This document shows positions 29,431-38,192 of a stretch of DNA of 43,304 nt, piece after piece. How positions within the stretch are numbered: position 1 is the stretch's first letter; every line of letters starts with the position of its first letter. Under the pieces are notes generated by a model that ran no database searches, was not told the origin of the DNA, and was given only the letters and a program-made list of their open reading frames with translations. Source of the DNA: Cohaesibacter sp. (GTDB lineage Bacteria; Pseudomonadota; Alphaproteobacteria; Rhizobiales; Cohaesibacteraceae). The stretch spans positions 1 to 43,304 of the forward strand of contig JAOXSH010000153.1 of NCBI GenBank assembly GCA_025800145.1, given 5' to 3'. Made by a program: the position numbers and the translations under genes.

Positions 29431-30910
29431 CGTCGCCCCCTTCTTTGTCATCGTCGTCGTCCGCATCCTCATCAGGATTGTCAGGCGGGTCTGATTCGCT
29501 GTTTGGGTTGCCGCTATAATCAAAGCTGACCCCGGCATCTTTCAGCACTTCGTCAGCCTCTTTGAATTTTGCGACCACATCGTCAAAATCACGCCCCCAC
29601 CGCGCTGTAAATTCTTGCGGAGGCATCGCACCAGCTTTGACCGCCAATATATCGGCCTGCATATCCTTGATAGGATCCAGATTTTCTTGCACCGGAACCA
29701 CATGGTCAGCCGGATATCCATCTTTCCGATCTGGCAAAGCACCGGAAAGCAAAGCCGCAGCAATAACCGCTTCCCAAACCACAGCGCAGAAACGCGGGAT
29801 CAGGAGCAATTCTTGAGTTTGCAAAATGAAGCGATAGAAAGGCAGACGTCCCGCCCGCATGGAGCTGTAATTCGCCTTGCGCATATCACCAGAGACCAGA
29901 TCGTATGTCATGGACACACCAATTCCGATCAGCATTAAAATATTGGTGACAAACATGTCAAAACTGGAGTTGCTTGACGGCGCGACCGAAGTGAATTTCT
30001 CACCCGGCTTTCCATCAATGATCAGACCGGGGGCTAGCTTACTGATGGATGGACCATCATCACCCTGCACCTTATCGCCCGGCTTAAGCCTACCCGAGCC
30101 TTCCGGCCTTTCTCGAAAGACTGCAAAACAGGCCTCAATCTTGGATTTGACCAATGCCGCCTCAAAAAATTCTTGCAAATCCTTAAGCGTAGGCAGAACC
30201 GGAGCCAACCAAGAAACACCGTTAATCTGCCCCGGACGGTCTTTGCGATACAAATGGATCACATCTTGCGCTTCAAAGCGCTGGCTTTTCAGGCCATCAA
30301 AAATATAAGCATCGCCCGGATGATGTTCAAAGATATGGTAGGCAGTACGCCGACCGGACCGGTCAAACTCGATGCCCATATCAATGCGACCACCACCAGC
30401 AATTGGTCCATCTTTGGAATTATCCAGATGATCAATTTCCAGCACTTGCAACCGAAGCGGCAGAACCGAGGCCGAAGCATCCCAGCGCTTGATAATCAGC
30501 ACTGCGCCACTTTCAGCCATCGCCCGAACGACCAGCGCTTGCAGAGCGTAATAGTTCAGCTCCCCGCCAAAATCGGCCACCTCAGCCCATTTTGCAAACA
30601 GATCATTGACCCGTTTGTTCAGCTTTTTATTGCTTGTTCGCGCTTTGGGCTTGATCCCACGACCAATGAGGTAAGCTTCAAACAGGCGAACAATCCGCTC
30701 ACCGATTGGATTATTCCGCACTGCATCACGAGCATTTGCCCGCACACGTTCAGCCGATGGCCGGACCTCAGCATTTGCAGAGGTTCGGGGCGCGATCCAA
30801 TTGCTAAAACGCTTTTGCAAAGCCTCAGCCGCATAGGCCCGCGACCCCATGAGCATCATGCCCATGCGAGAGCGCATCGCTGCAATCATGCCCATGGTTT
30901 CAACTCTCAT
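29414..30910 (-). CDS. Lambda-type portal protein
   Basis: 498 residues. It shows the Phage_portal_2 (lambda B) pattern: ERVRANARDAVRNNPIGERIV near 55-75, FDRSGRRTAYHIFEHHPGD, VIHLYRKDRPGQINGVSWLAPVL, and NYSSMRAGRLPFYRFI. The C-terminus is a strongly acidic tail. An ATG at 30895 is a possible alternative start. Twelve copies form the DNA channel at one capsid vertex. It is the usual partner of GpA terminase and gpW-like joiner, both adjacent. Confidence 0.93.
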   Translation of the reverse strand: MRVETMGMIAAMRSRMGMMLMGSRAYAAEALQKRFSNWIAPRTSANAEVRPSAERVRANARDAVRNNPIGERIVRLFEAYLIGRGIKPKARTSNKKLNKRVNDLFAKWAEVADFGGELNYYALQALVVRAMAESGAVLIIKRWDASASVLPLRLQVLEIDHLDNSKDGPIAGGGRIDMGIEFDRSGRRTAYHIFEHHPGDAYIFDGLKSQRFEAQDVIHLYRKDRPGQINGVSWLAPVLPTLKDLQEFFEAALVKSKIEACFAVFRERPEGSGRLKPGDKVQGDDGPSISKLAPGLIIDGKPGEKFTSVAPSSNSSFDMFVTNILMLIGIGVSMTYDLVSGDMRKANYSSMRAGRLPFYRFILQTQELLLIPRFCAVVWEAVIAAALLSGALPDRKDGYPADHVVPVQENLDPIKDMQADILAVKAGAMPPQEFTARWGRDFDDVVAKFKEADEVLKDAGVSFDYSGNPNSESDPPDNPDEDADDDDDKEGGDDAQKD

Positions 30911-31091
30911 AGATTGTTTCGATAAATTCAGAGCAACGATTGCCGCTTAACTCTTCTTCCATCATGGCTTTGATTTCTTTCATTTCAGCGAGTGAGCGAT
31001 ATCTAACCCGCTCACCGCCGATTTGCGTTTCCAAAGCACCAAGCCCGATAGCCTTTTTCAGATTGGCTAAATCCTGTTTTGTCCAACTCAT
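30900..31091 (-). CDS. gpW-like head-tail joining protein
   Basis: 63 residues from ATG 31091, which overlaps the terminase stop by one base (TGATG). The pattern is that of lambda gpW: a first helix WTKQDLANLKKAIGLG, a short hairpin TQIGGERVRYRSLAEMKEIKAMM, and a C-terminal helix. gpW stabilises packaged DNA and provides the surface for tail joining. Size and place between terminase and portal are as in lambda. Confidence 0.85.
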   Translation of the reverse strand: MSWTKQDLANLKKAIGLGALETQIGGERVRYRSLAEMKEIKAMMEEELSGNRCSEFIETIYES

Positions 31092-33124
31092 CAGCCAATC
31101 CAATCACTCCCAACGTCAATCCAGTCATCACCACCGCCCGACGAACCATCTCTGACCAGCTGACTTTCTGGTTCTGGTTCTGGCTCTGGATCTGTTTTCG
31201 GTTCGGGTTGCGCCAAAGCCTTCACCGGCTCTGGCGAAAACAATTCCTGTTGCGCACCAACATCGCCCAACAGCCCGTATTTTTTTTCGAGATAATGCCA
31301 ATTGTGATCTTCAAACTCAGACAGACCGAGACCTTCCGCGCCCGCGAGGGCGTAGATTTCACAATCGAGCAAATGGTTCTCGCCTCTAGGCTTCCATTCT
31401 TGTTTGGGGATTCCAGAAACAACGGTTTCTTTAAGATATTCAGAGGTGATTTGCTTGAAGTACCAATCCGGCAGAAAATCGCCGTGATAGCAATACCCCG
31501 GGGGGTCTTCCGAAGCCCCTGAAACGCGGCCTTCTTTATGCAAGCGATCATAGAATGTGGATTTCAAATCCCACGTGCCAACAGCACGAAGCGTAGCACC
31601 ATCCTTAATGCGCGCTCCCTCGTAATCGAAGGTAACCGGCTTTTTCGGCCCAATTGCAGGCTTTCCCCATCCATCAACACCATGGATCGCTTGAGCGCGA
31701 ATGCGAGCACCGCACCAAGTATAAACCTGACTGGCCCGACCGCCGTCGCCAGCATCAACCGTCATCACCTCAATTGGCCGCAGAACGCCATTCACATCTG
31801 GAAATTCTTCCTCATAAAGCTTTGAAAGCTCTTTCCACGCACCCTCATTCACATCCGTTGTATCGCCATGCAGCCAACGCGCTGTAATGGTCCAGCTTTT
31901 TTTGCCCCGGCCAAACGCTTTAACAATGACCCAAAGACCTTTATGTTGCACATCGACGCCCCCCACCACCATCAAAGCTTCACGCGGGAGATGGTTTTCT
32001 TTGTAAACAATGGACCGCTCCATCAGGCGCTTCCATTCGGGCGCATTACCTTTCATGGTGAAAGGCAAGCCTTGAACCAGATTACAAAAGCCTTTAGGCC
32101 CTTTCGACCCACCATTTTCTGACGCTATATAATCCTCAGCAATCGCCTCATAGCTCATCATAAGCGAAACAAATGCATCTATATGAAAGCCGGGTTCGCG
32201 GCCCTCATCTGGCTTATGAGCGCGATAGTGACCAGCTTTGACAGCGTGCACTCTCTCAGCCTCACTCACATGATGCACACAATGCGGACATTCATATTTG
32301 CTTTTGTGTGGTGATTTCTCATCAATTTGGAGTTTCCCAAATTCTTGATAAAACCAGTCTTGGCATTCGGGGCATTGAATATACCAAAAACGCTGGTCCG
32401 ATGCCTGAAAAGCGCGATCGATACGACAATGACCAGCGCCCTTACCATCTTCCTCCCCAGCATCCCATTCAGGGGTGGAGAGCTGAAAGATTTTATAAGT
32501 CTTAGCCCGCCTGAAAGCCGTAAAACGGCCAAAGAACAACGTTTCCGGATCATCTTCCCCGGAAATGTCTTGCCACTTTGAAACCTCATCCTTGATCCCA
32601 TATTTCGTCGTCTTAGATGACAAATCCATTGCGGAGTTAGCATTGGCAAATTTGATATAACCGCCGGGAAACTTCTTGAGAAATTTTGATGACCCCTCAT
32701 CTGACCGGCTGGTCATAGGATAGATCACTTGACGTTTAATGTGGTTTTCCCACGCTTCAATCAACGGCCTGAATTTCTGATCACTCATATCCTTTAGCGC
32801 GTCAATTGACGGAACAGCAAACAGCGTGTTCGCCGGGGTCTGGTCTGCGATATACAGCGCCCAAGCCAAGGCCAGAATTGACACGCCGGTTTGCTGGCTT
32901 TTCCGAATGGTCACCAGATTGCAGGGATGCTCCACACTCAAGCATTCGGCGGGTTCAATAAGATAAGGCGCATTCTCACGGCTCCAAAGCTGGCCCGCAT
33001 GATCGCCATCAATCAAGACAATATTCCGCTCAATCCATTCTGGAAATCTTAGCGGTATTAACGGCTTAATCGCATGTGACAGCTCCCCAAAGGTGAGCCT
33101 TTCAGCTCCTGCAAACAAAGCCAT
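31091..33124 (-). CDS. Terminase large subunit (GpA family)
   Basis: 677 residues. The ATPase Walker A equivalent is RKSQQTGVS (74-82) and the Walker B region is YGIKDE (175-180), as in lambda GpA. The nuclease half has the conserved VVGGVDVQHKGLWVIVKAFG with the metal-binding Asp, and VMTVDAGDGGRASQVYTW. A Pro/Glu repeat tail follows residue 640. It powers DNA packaging and cuts the concatemer. GpA members usually cut at cos sites, so the virion DNA probably has cohesive ends, consistent with a closed circular assembly. Confidence 0.95.
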   Translation of the reverse strand: MALFAGAERLTFGELSHAIKPLIPLRFPEWIERNIVLIDGDHAGQLWSRENAPYLIEPAECLSVEHPCNLVTIRKSQQTGVSILALAWALYIADQTPANTLFAVPSIDALKDMSDQKFRPLIEAWENHIKRQVIYPMTSRSDEGSSKFLKKFPGGYIKFANANSAMDLSSKTTKYGIKDEVSKWQDISGEDDPETLFFGRFTAFRRAKTYKIFQLSTPEWDAGEEDGKGAGHCRIDRAFQASDQRFWYIQCPECQDWFYQEFGKLQIDEKSPHKSKYECPHCVHHVSEAERVHAVKAGHYRAHKPDEGREPGFHIDAFVSLMMSYEAIAEDYIASENGGSKGPKGFCNLVQGLPFTMKGNAPEWKRLMERSIVYKENHLPREALMVVGGVDVQHKGLWVIVKAFGRGKKSWTITARWLHGDTTDVNEGAWKELSKLYEEEFPDVNGVLRPIEVMTVDAGDGGRASQVYTWCGARIRAQAIHGVDGWGKPAIGPKKPVTFDYEGARIKDGATLRAVGTWDLKSTFYDRLHKEGRVSGASEDPPGYCYHGDFLPDWYFKQITSEYLKETVVSGIPKQEWKPRGENHLLDCEIYALAGAEGLGLSEFEDHNWHYLEKKYGLLGDVGAQQELFSPEPVKALAQPEPKTDPEPEPEPESQLVRDGSSGGGDDWIDVGSDWIG

Positions 33125-33139
33125 CTCTTCACCACATAA

Positions 33140-33739
33140 TTAAAGCGGCGGGTCACCTTCTGGCGATTGGGCTGCTAGATCGTCTAGCGCCTTCGCAATC
33201 AGATCGTTAATCTCTGCCGCAAATTCTTTGAGTTTTAACCGAGCAGCGTGAGGCCCCTTTTCAGCCGCGATACAAAAATCATCAGCTTTATTCTCCAAGC
33301 GGTTTATTCCGGCCTGAATAGTTTTACCCGCTTCAAGCAAAGCTGGCTTCAATTGATCAACCCGCACAAGTTGCCCCATATCAAGCGCCTCTTGCCGTTT
33401 CTTCCGATCAATATTGAGTTGAGCCTCTTCAAGTTTCTTTTCTTCAAGAGAGCCAGGAGCCGGACCATAGTATTTTGGCGGGCCATCATCTGCTGGCTTT
33501 TTGGGGGACTGTTCACGGCCAGCGGCCACTTTGTTGGGGTTGAGAATAGCGCCCGTCAATTCCTCATAGTGGGCGAGTGGAACACCAACCACATGACCGC
33601 GCTCATTCTTTTTCAGGGCAAGCCCAGCATTCTCAAGCTTTTTCAAGCGCTTGGAAATAGCAGGCTTGCTAACACCCGCCATTTCCGCAAGCTCGGAAAC
33701 CGTCTTGTACACGGTCTCATCGTTAACCTGATCACCCAT
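33140..33739 (-). CDS. Terminase small subunit
   Basis: 199 residues. The N-terminus is a winged HTH: VYKTVSELAEMAGVSKPAISKRLKKLENAGL, then a wing with ERGHVVGVPL. The middle is Pro-rich with KYYGPAPGSLEEKKLEEAQLNIDRKKRQEALDMG, and the rest is helical, as in Nu1-like small terminases. It recognises the packaging site. Four GTTAACC repeats overlap and precede its start codon and could be its target. It ends 15 bases before the large subunit. Confidence 0.88.
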   Translation of the reverse strand: MGDQVNDETVYKTVSELAEMAGVSKPAISKRLKKLENAGLALKKNERGHVVGVPLAHYEELTGAILNPNKVAAGREQSPKKPADDGPPKYYGPAPGSLEEKKLEEAQLNIDRKKRQEALDMGQLVRVDQLKPALLEAGKTIQAGINRLENKADDFCIAAEKGPHAARLKLKEFAAEINDLIAKALDDLAAQSPEGDPPL

Positions 33740-33767
33740 GCCGTTAACCTCGTTAACCCCGTTAACC
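33722..33767. repeat. GTTAACC repeat cluster at the small terminase start
   Basis: GTTAACC occurs at 33722, 33743, 33752 and 33761; the last three are spaced exactly nine bases apart. The copies flank the ATG at 33739. Each contains the palindrome GTTAAC, so a dimer could bind. A packaging recognition site or an operator for the packaging genes are both possible. Confidence 0.6.
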
Positions 33768-33811
33768 CAATAATTTCAATAGCCTAACTGGAAAACCCGC
33801 GGGAGGTAACA

Positions 33812-33871
33812 CCCCCGTGGCGGGGGTGGGGGTCTGGAAGGACCCGCCCGGTTACCGAAGAGGAAACCGGG
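33812..33871 (-). terminator. Two GC-rich hairpins between tail gene Z and small terminase
   Basis: ACCCCCG/CGGGGGT (33812-33828) is a perfect 7-bp stem with a three-base loop. CCCGGTT/AACCGGG (33847-33853, 33865-33871) is a second 7-bp stem ending next to the stop of Z. Neither is followed by a clear T run on the minus strand. They may mark mRNA processing or be part of a packaging site. Confidence 0.45.
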
Positions 33872-33872
33872 C

Positions 33873-34415
33873 TCAGGCGAACAATTGGGCAATCTGTTGC
33901 TGTAGATTGGCGTCCAATTCATCGCCAACAGTGTTTTGAAATGTTTCGGAAGGGCCTTCCTTGACCCCTTCAACCGCTATATTCGGGCCATAGAGCTGTT
34001 TGATAGGCAAACGATCCTCACCTTTTCGCGCCAAGATAGCGAAATGAGGCGACCCGTTTTGTTTATTAACCGTCCCAAAAAAAGCGCCTTTGAAGATTTG
34101 ACGCTGACCCCACGGGCTTGCCTCAATCCCCTCATCCGTTTGGACGGGGTCAAAAGCTGTCAAATAGGTCCATTTTGCACGCACTCGCATTTCAAAAAGA
34201 AAGTCAGACCCTTGGGCGTAATTCTTTGTCTTGGTTGCGCGTTGAACATCCCGCGATTTTAGACCCGTGGCCTTTACGACAGCCTTTCTCCATGGCGTTT
34301 GTGCTTTTCGGCCTGCTTTCTTTACAAGCCCCATCATCATTTGTGGGGTCTTGTCACCAGCGTGCTCAATCATGCCTAGGGTTTTTTCGAATTGCCCCAA
34401 ATCAATATGGATCAT
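33873..34415 (-). CDS. Minor tail protein Z-like (tail completion)
   Basis: 180 residues, with GGAG eight bases before ATG 34415. The family pattern of GPZ/Minor_tail_Z proteins is visible: MIHIDLGQFEKTLGMIEHAG at the start, TPWRKAVVKATGLKSRDVQRA, and AILARKGEDRLPIKQLYGPNIAVE near the end. Such proteins finish the tail end that joins the head. It is unusual to find it upstream of the terminase genes instead of near the tail tube. It is separated from the small terminase by two hairpins. Confidence 0.8.
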   Translation of the reverse strand: MIHIDLGQFEKTLGMIEHAGDKTPQMMMGLVKKAGRKAQTPWRKAVVKATGLKSRDVQRATKTKNYAQGSDFLFEMRVRAKWTYLTAFDPVQTDEGIEASPWGQRQIFKGAFFGTVNKQNGSPHFAILARKGEDRLPIKQLYGPNIAVEGVKEGPSETFQNTVGDELDANLQQQIAQLFA

Positions 34416-34435
34416 CAGAACAACTCCAAAGAAAA

Positions 34436-34463
34436 CCCGCCCTGAATTTTCACCCAGAGCGGG
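34436..34463 (-). terminator. Terminator-like hairpin before gene Z
   Basis: CCCGCCCTG and CAGAGCGGG form a 9-bp stem (one wobble). On the minus strand it is followed by TTTTCTTTGGAG, so the T-rich tail runs into the ribosome site of Z. It is the second hairpin in the 34416-34601 gap. Confidence 0.6.
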
Positions 34464-34495
34464 CGACCCTCACCACAGGAAAACGCCAATAAAAA

Positions 34496-34527
34496 ACCCG
34501 CGAAATGCTGGTGAGCAAATCGCGGGT
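34496..34527 (-). terminator. Strong terminator after the first late gene
   Basis: A 14-bp stem with two central mismatches (ACCCGCGAAATGCT with AGCAAATCGCGGGT) around GGTG. The minus strand continues with five or more T. It stands 74 bases past the stop of the gene at 34602-35309, so that gene may be transcribed apart from the main late block. Confidence 0.85.
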
Positions 34528-34601
34528 GCTTTTCGACTATTAGAAGCTATGTCAAACGGAAAGTGTACACAAGCCCCAACCCGCATTTTTTGAAGCATAC
34601 A

Positions 34602-35309
34602 TTACCGCTTTACAAAAGCTGGAAGCTTAAATGGCCGCATTTTCCAGCGCCGCAACACCGGAATGAGCGCGTATAATTCCTCAAGCCCCGATGCCCAAAG
34701 TTCCCATTTTTTCAATTCGTTATCATGACTTTCATAATCGCGAGCAAGCCTCACCTCACAAGCCTGACCCTTTTTGATGGCAGGCCCCTCATAACCGGAA
34801 GGCTTGCGGATCTTCAGGTTGGGGATAAAGTCAATTTCCTCATTATCGATAAAGTAACTGGTCTTTCCCAGATCTACGCAACGATATGACGGCACTTCCG
34901 AATAAACACCCGGATCAAACCCGGCGCGAGCATAAAGCACCAAGGCCCCGGCGCGCATAGATTGATCTTTGCCCATGGCGGCATAGGATTCGACCACCTC
35001 ATGAACTGCCAAAGCGTCCGGGTCCAGATCATTGCCCACATTGCCGCCGCCACGGACCAAAATGCCCAATTGCTCAAGCTGATCAAAAGCACAACCACCA
35101 CCAGCGAAACCAACCGCATCAACATCAGCAAGAATTGAGGGCGCAACCTTATCGGCCTTTTGGTCACAATAGACCCAGCGCAACAAACCTTGAATGTCAA
35201 TGCTGGTCACAACATCAGCCGCATTAACCGGAAGCAAGGGCCGGTGGGAATCAACACTACCAGGAACTGAGAATTGTGCATTTGAGCCAGATTTATAAAC
35301 GAGAACCAT
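34602..35309 (-). CDS. Unknown protein at the head of the late block
   Basis: 235 residues, with AAAGG ten bases before ATG 35309. The sequence has LRWVYCDQKADKVA near 43-55, a Gly-rich region (GFAGGGCAF), and GALVLYARAGFDPGVYSEVPSYRCVDLG. The C-terminal part is helical with Trp (ELKKWELWASGLEELYALIPVLRRWKMRPF), resembling small phage proteins that sit before terminase. No domain recognised. It is flanked by the iteron region upstream and a strong terminator downstream, so it may belong to replication control rather than to the particle. Confidence 0.65.
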   Translation of the reverse strand: MVLVYKSGSNAQFSVPGSVDSHRPLLPVNAADVVTSIDIQGLLRWVYCDQKADKVAPSILADVDAVGFAGGGCAFDQLEQLGILVRGGGNVGNDLDPDALAVHEVVESYAAMGKDQSMRAGALVLYARAGFDPGVYSEVPSYRCVDLGKTSYFIDNEEIDFIPNLKIRKPSGYEGPAIKKGQACEVRLARDYESHDNELKKWELWASGLEELYALIPVLRRWKMRPFKLPAFVKR

Positions 35310-35334
35310 TTTTCTTGCCTTTGGTGGTGAATTT

Positions 35335-35600
35335 TGAGCTTGCGATAGTTATTCGAAGGTTTAGCGATAGATGAAAAGAAACCATCGCAGTGATTTTTTA
35401 TTTTACTTTCAATTACCTCCCCCAATGGGGAGACAGTGAAGACAGTTATGTAAGGTTAAACGTTACACGCGCACATACGCCTACGCATACACAAGATGCG
35501 GAAAAAACTATCGCTACTGTCTTCACTATCGCACGGCTGTTGATTTTAAACGCTTTTCCAGCGCGATAGTAGCGCGATAGTTAGCGAAGGTTTTCAAGCT
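35335..35600. repeat. Iteron cluster, candidate replication origin
   Basis: This 290-base gap between primase and late block has no gene. GCGATAG occurs at 35342, 35364, 35563 and 35574 and in reverse at 35508 and 35526. Spacings of 22, 11 and 18 bases point to ordered protein binding. AGTGAAGACAGT (35435-35446) is inverted at 35516-35527. CTCCCC/GGGGAG forms a hairpin at 35417-35432. CGAAGGTTT occurs at 35354 and 35585. P4-type primase-helicases bind iterons at their origins, and the primase gene ends at 35601. The left copies could also serve late transcription, which starts close by. Confidence 0.65.
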
Positions 35601-38192
35601 TTAGTCTATATAATCCTCTGGACCATCAGGCACAGGCGGCTCATTTGGGGTGCCGCTAACCGCAGGAACAACATAATTGATACGGATATTCAGATAGCTG
35701 ACCGTGCGCTTTTTGCGCTTTTCCAGCCCACGTTCGACCATAGCCCGACCAAAACCGGTGGATTTATAAACTGGTGCTTCGTTTTGTTTTGCCCAGCTAC
35801 AATAGGCTTCATACAGGGTTGTGGCGTTCACTTCCTCTCCCGGCGCAGTCTCGATGCAATCGAGTATGAAGCGCCCCAGCGGGTCACTATCCTCTTGATA
35901 GGCTTTTGTCTCTTTTGCGATGATGTCCGGCACCTGCAAACCCTCATCAAGCCAGCGCCGGACACCATCCAGCAACCAGTTTAAAATGCCGTTGCGCTCA
36001 GCCCATAATTTGTCCGGCAGCTTCTTATCTTGTTGATTTTCTGGAATATTCTGGTCCCAATGAAACAGGATTACCCGTCGCCATATGCCACGATCAGCCG
36101 AACGGATCGAGGGCCGGTGATTGCCCGAAACCATCAGCTTAAATTGCGGGAAAAATTCAAAGAAATCTTCTCGCAATTTACGAACCTGCAACGGCTCACC
36201 GCCCGTAATCTCCTTAATCACCGCCTCTGCCAGCACAGAGCCACGTTCCGGCTCAGAAGCCTTGACCAGCCTTTTACCCGGCAATCGCGCGAGGTCTGGT
36301 GTTGCCTCTGACCCCCGCTTTCGATCATCCTTAAGCAAGGTAGAAAAGTTGATTGTGGCCGCGTAAGGCCCCATCATCTTGGCCAGCAAATCCATAAAAA
36401 CAGATTTGCCGTTCCCCCCTTCGCCAAAATTGAAAACAAATTTTTGTTCACTCGTGACGCCTGTCAAACACAACCCGGCCCAAACCTGAATGAAGGCTTG
36501 TTTTTCTTTGTTTGGAATGGCCGTATCCAAAAAATGCATAAAATCCGGGCATTTGGCGTCAGGCATATAATCCACTGGCATGACCTTGGCCAAACGATCC
36601 TCGCGCCTGTGGGGCTGTAGATCCTCACAGGAGCCTGCCAGACGCATGGTGCCGTTTTGCAGATTGATCACCATCAAATCCGCATCCATATCACAAGGCT
36701 CAACCGTCATATAATTTTGCGCCGTGGTCACCATGTTGGCGATACGCCCGGCATTGCCGGACGATATGGCAAAAGAAAAATGCTTATTGACATAATCGTC
36801 AATATCATCAGCCGTTTCCAACCTACCAGGCGGGTCAAAGCGCAAAGCCGCCGCTTCGTCCTGAATGGCCTTGGCCGTCTCATGGGCGCGTTGGTGCACA
36901 AACTCCCACGCCCCAACCTCGGACCAGTGTGCGCCATCCCAAAAATGCCAGCCCATATCCCGCACATAAAGCAAATCATCACCAAAACGCCTCTGTAAAC
37001 GTTCTGCATTGCCCAGATCATTGCGGTCCAATTCTGCCAATTCACGATCTAAATCAGAACAATCATTTTGCTTTGGCGGCGTAGAAAATTGCGATTTCCT
37101 TTTGCGTTTTTCCTTGGGTTTTTCAGGCTCAGATAGCTGTTTTTCTTGCTCTTTTTCGCCCTTACCGGGTGACTTCCTCTCATCATCAGGAAAGCCATAA
37201 TCGGCAGGATTAGCAGGGGGCGGGGCCATACCGCCGCCATTGATACCAATTCCGCGATTTGCCCGCCGCGCCGCCTTGGCACGAATGTCAGACAAATCAC
37301 GCGGCGACAGCGCCCCATCATCCAAACCACTATTAATCGTTGCTTGCGCAGATTTCAGCCCGTCATCGCGAACCATCCCATTTGAATAGGCAGCATCTTG
37401 CAGCATTGAAAAGGCCATAGCCCGGCTGACAACACCAGCACCAACCAGCGTGCCGATTGAAAAAGCCGCCCTGTTCAGCCGGTCATTGCGCCCACCTTTA
37501 CCACACAACCGAACCCCTTGACATTCAGCATCGACAGCAGATAGCGCATATTTGCGCACCGCATCATCTTCCCGTGCCAAGGTGGACGAAAAAGCCCCAT
37601 AATTTGCCGGGGTAATATCAGAGCCATCCGCCACCGGATCAGCCTTTTTAATGACCAGATCCAACAAGCATTTTGGGGCTGATCTTGGGAGAATGTGATT
37701 TCGCCAGTTATAACAAACCCCATCCGATCGAACAGAGGGCGGGGCAATGACGTAACCACCTTGCCCCCGCACATCAACATGCGGCAGCATGGCCCCACGG
37801 TTGCGCACTTCCCGGCCATCAGTTGGCCATTTGAAATAAAGATGATAGCCGCCGCGCGGTGTGACCGCCGTTAGCGCAGGCGGCAACGGCTCACCAATAG
37901 CTTGCTCTATTTGGTCAATCAGATCCTCAACCGCGATCACTTCCCCGGTCTCTGGGTCAGTTTTGGCGTCCAGATCCAGCACCCAGCAATCACTAGCCGC
38001 GCCCATTGGCACACCAATCATGGCTTTTGGAAAGCGCTCCCACCAATGTGTGATTTTTTCCGGGTCCGCACAGGCGTGCTTACCCCATTCTTTAATCAAA
38101 GGCCGCTTGGTTTTGGGGTCCGCAGGAAAGACAGAAAAGCCCCTTTTCGCCAGATCAAGAGCATGGCCCAACATTGTTTTCTCATCTGTCAT
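35601..38192 (-). CDS. Primase-polymerase/helicase (P4 alpha-like)
   Basis: 863 residues from ATG 38192, which has AAGGA upstream and overlaps the preceding stop (ATGA). Residues 8-190 are a prim-pol domain with Asp73 and Asp75 (VLDLDAK) and His117 (GGYHLYF). A charged linker covers 335-385. Residues 390-780 are a D5_N/SF3 helicase: Walker A GEGGNGKS (590-597), sensor-1 VSGNHRP (688-694), arginine finger near Arg701. A winged helix (790-840) ends the chain. It both primes and unwinds at the phage origin. It is the last gene of the leftward early operon. Confidence 0.95.
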   Translation of the reverse strand: MTDEKTMLGHALDLAKRGFSVFPADPKTKRPLIKEWGKHACADPEKITHWWERFPKAMIGVPMGAASDCWVLDLDAKTDPETGEVIAVEDLIDQIEQAIGEPLPPALTAVTPRGGYHLYFKWPTDGREVRNRGAMLPHVDVRGQGGYVIAPPSVRSDGVCYNWRNHILPRSAPKCLLDLVIKKADPVADGSDITPANYGAFSSTLAREDDAVRKYALSAVDAECQGVRLCGKGGRNDRLNRAAFSIGTLVGAGVVSRAMAFSMLQDAAYSNGMVRDDGLKSAQATINSGLDDGALSPRDLSDIRAKAARRANRGIGINGGGMAPPPANPADYGFPDDERKSPGKGEKEQEKQLSEPEKPKEKRKRKSQFSTPPKQNDCSDLDRELAELDRNDLGNAERLQRRFGDDLLYVRDMGWHFWDGAHWSEVGAWEFVHQRAHETAKAIQDEAAALRFDPPGRLETADDIDDYVNKHFSFAISSGNAGRIANMVTTAQNYMTVEPCDMDADLMVINLQNGTMRLAGSCEDLQPHRREDRLAKVMPVDYMPDAKCPDFMHFLDTAIPNKEKQAFIQVWAGLCLTGVTSEQKFVFNFGEGGNGKSVFMDLLAKMMGPYAATINFSTLLKDDRKRGSEATPDLARLPGKRLVKASEPERGSVLAEAVIKEITGGEPLQVRKLREDFFEFFPQFKLMVSGNHRPSIRSADRGIWRRVILFHWDQNIPENQQDKKLPDKLWAERNGILNWLLDGVRRWLDEGLQVPDIIAKETKAYQEDSDPLGRFILDCIETAPGEEVNATTLYEAYCSWAKQNEAPVYKSTGFGRAMVERGLEKRKKRTVSYLNIRINYVVPAVSGTPNEPPVPDGPEDYID

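Noticed and set aside
28735-29529. 264-codon open frame on the + strand
   Set aside because: It is opposite the protease-capsid fusion gene and has no recognisable domain or start signal.
30173-30925. 250-codon open frame on the + strand
   Set aside because: It is antisense to the portal gene, with a His/Arg/Asn-rich product and no start signal.
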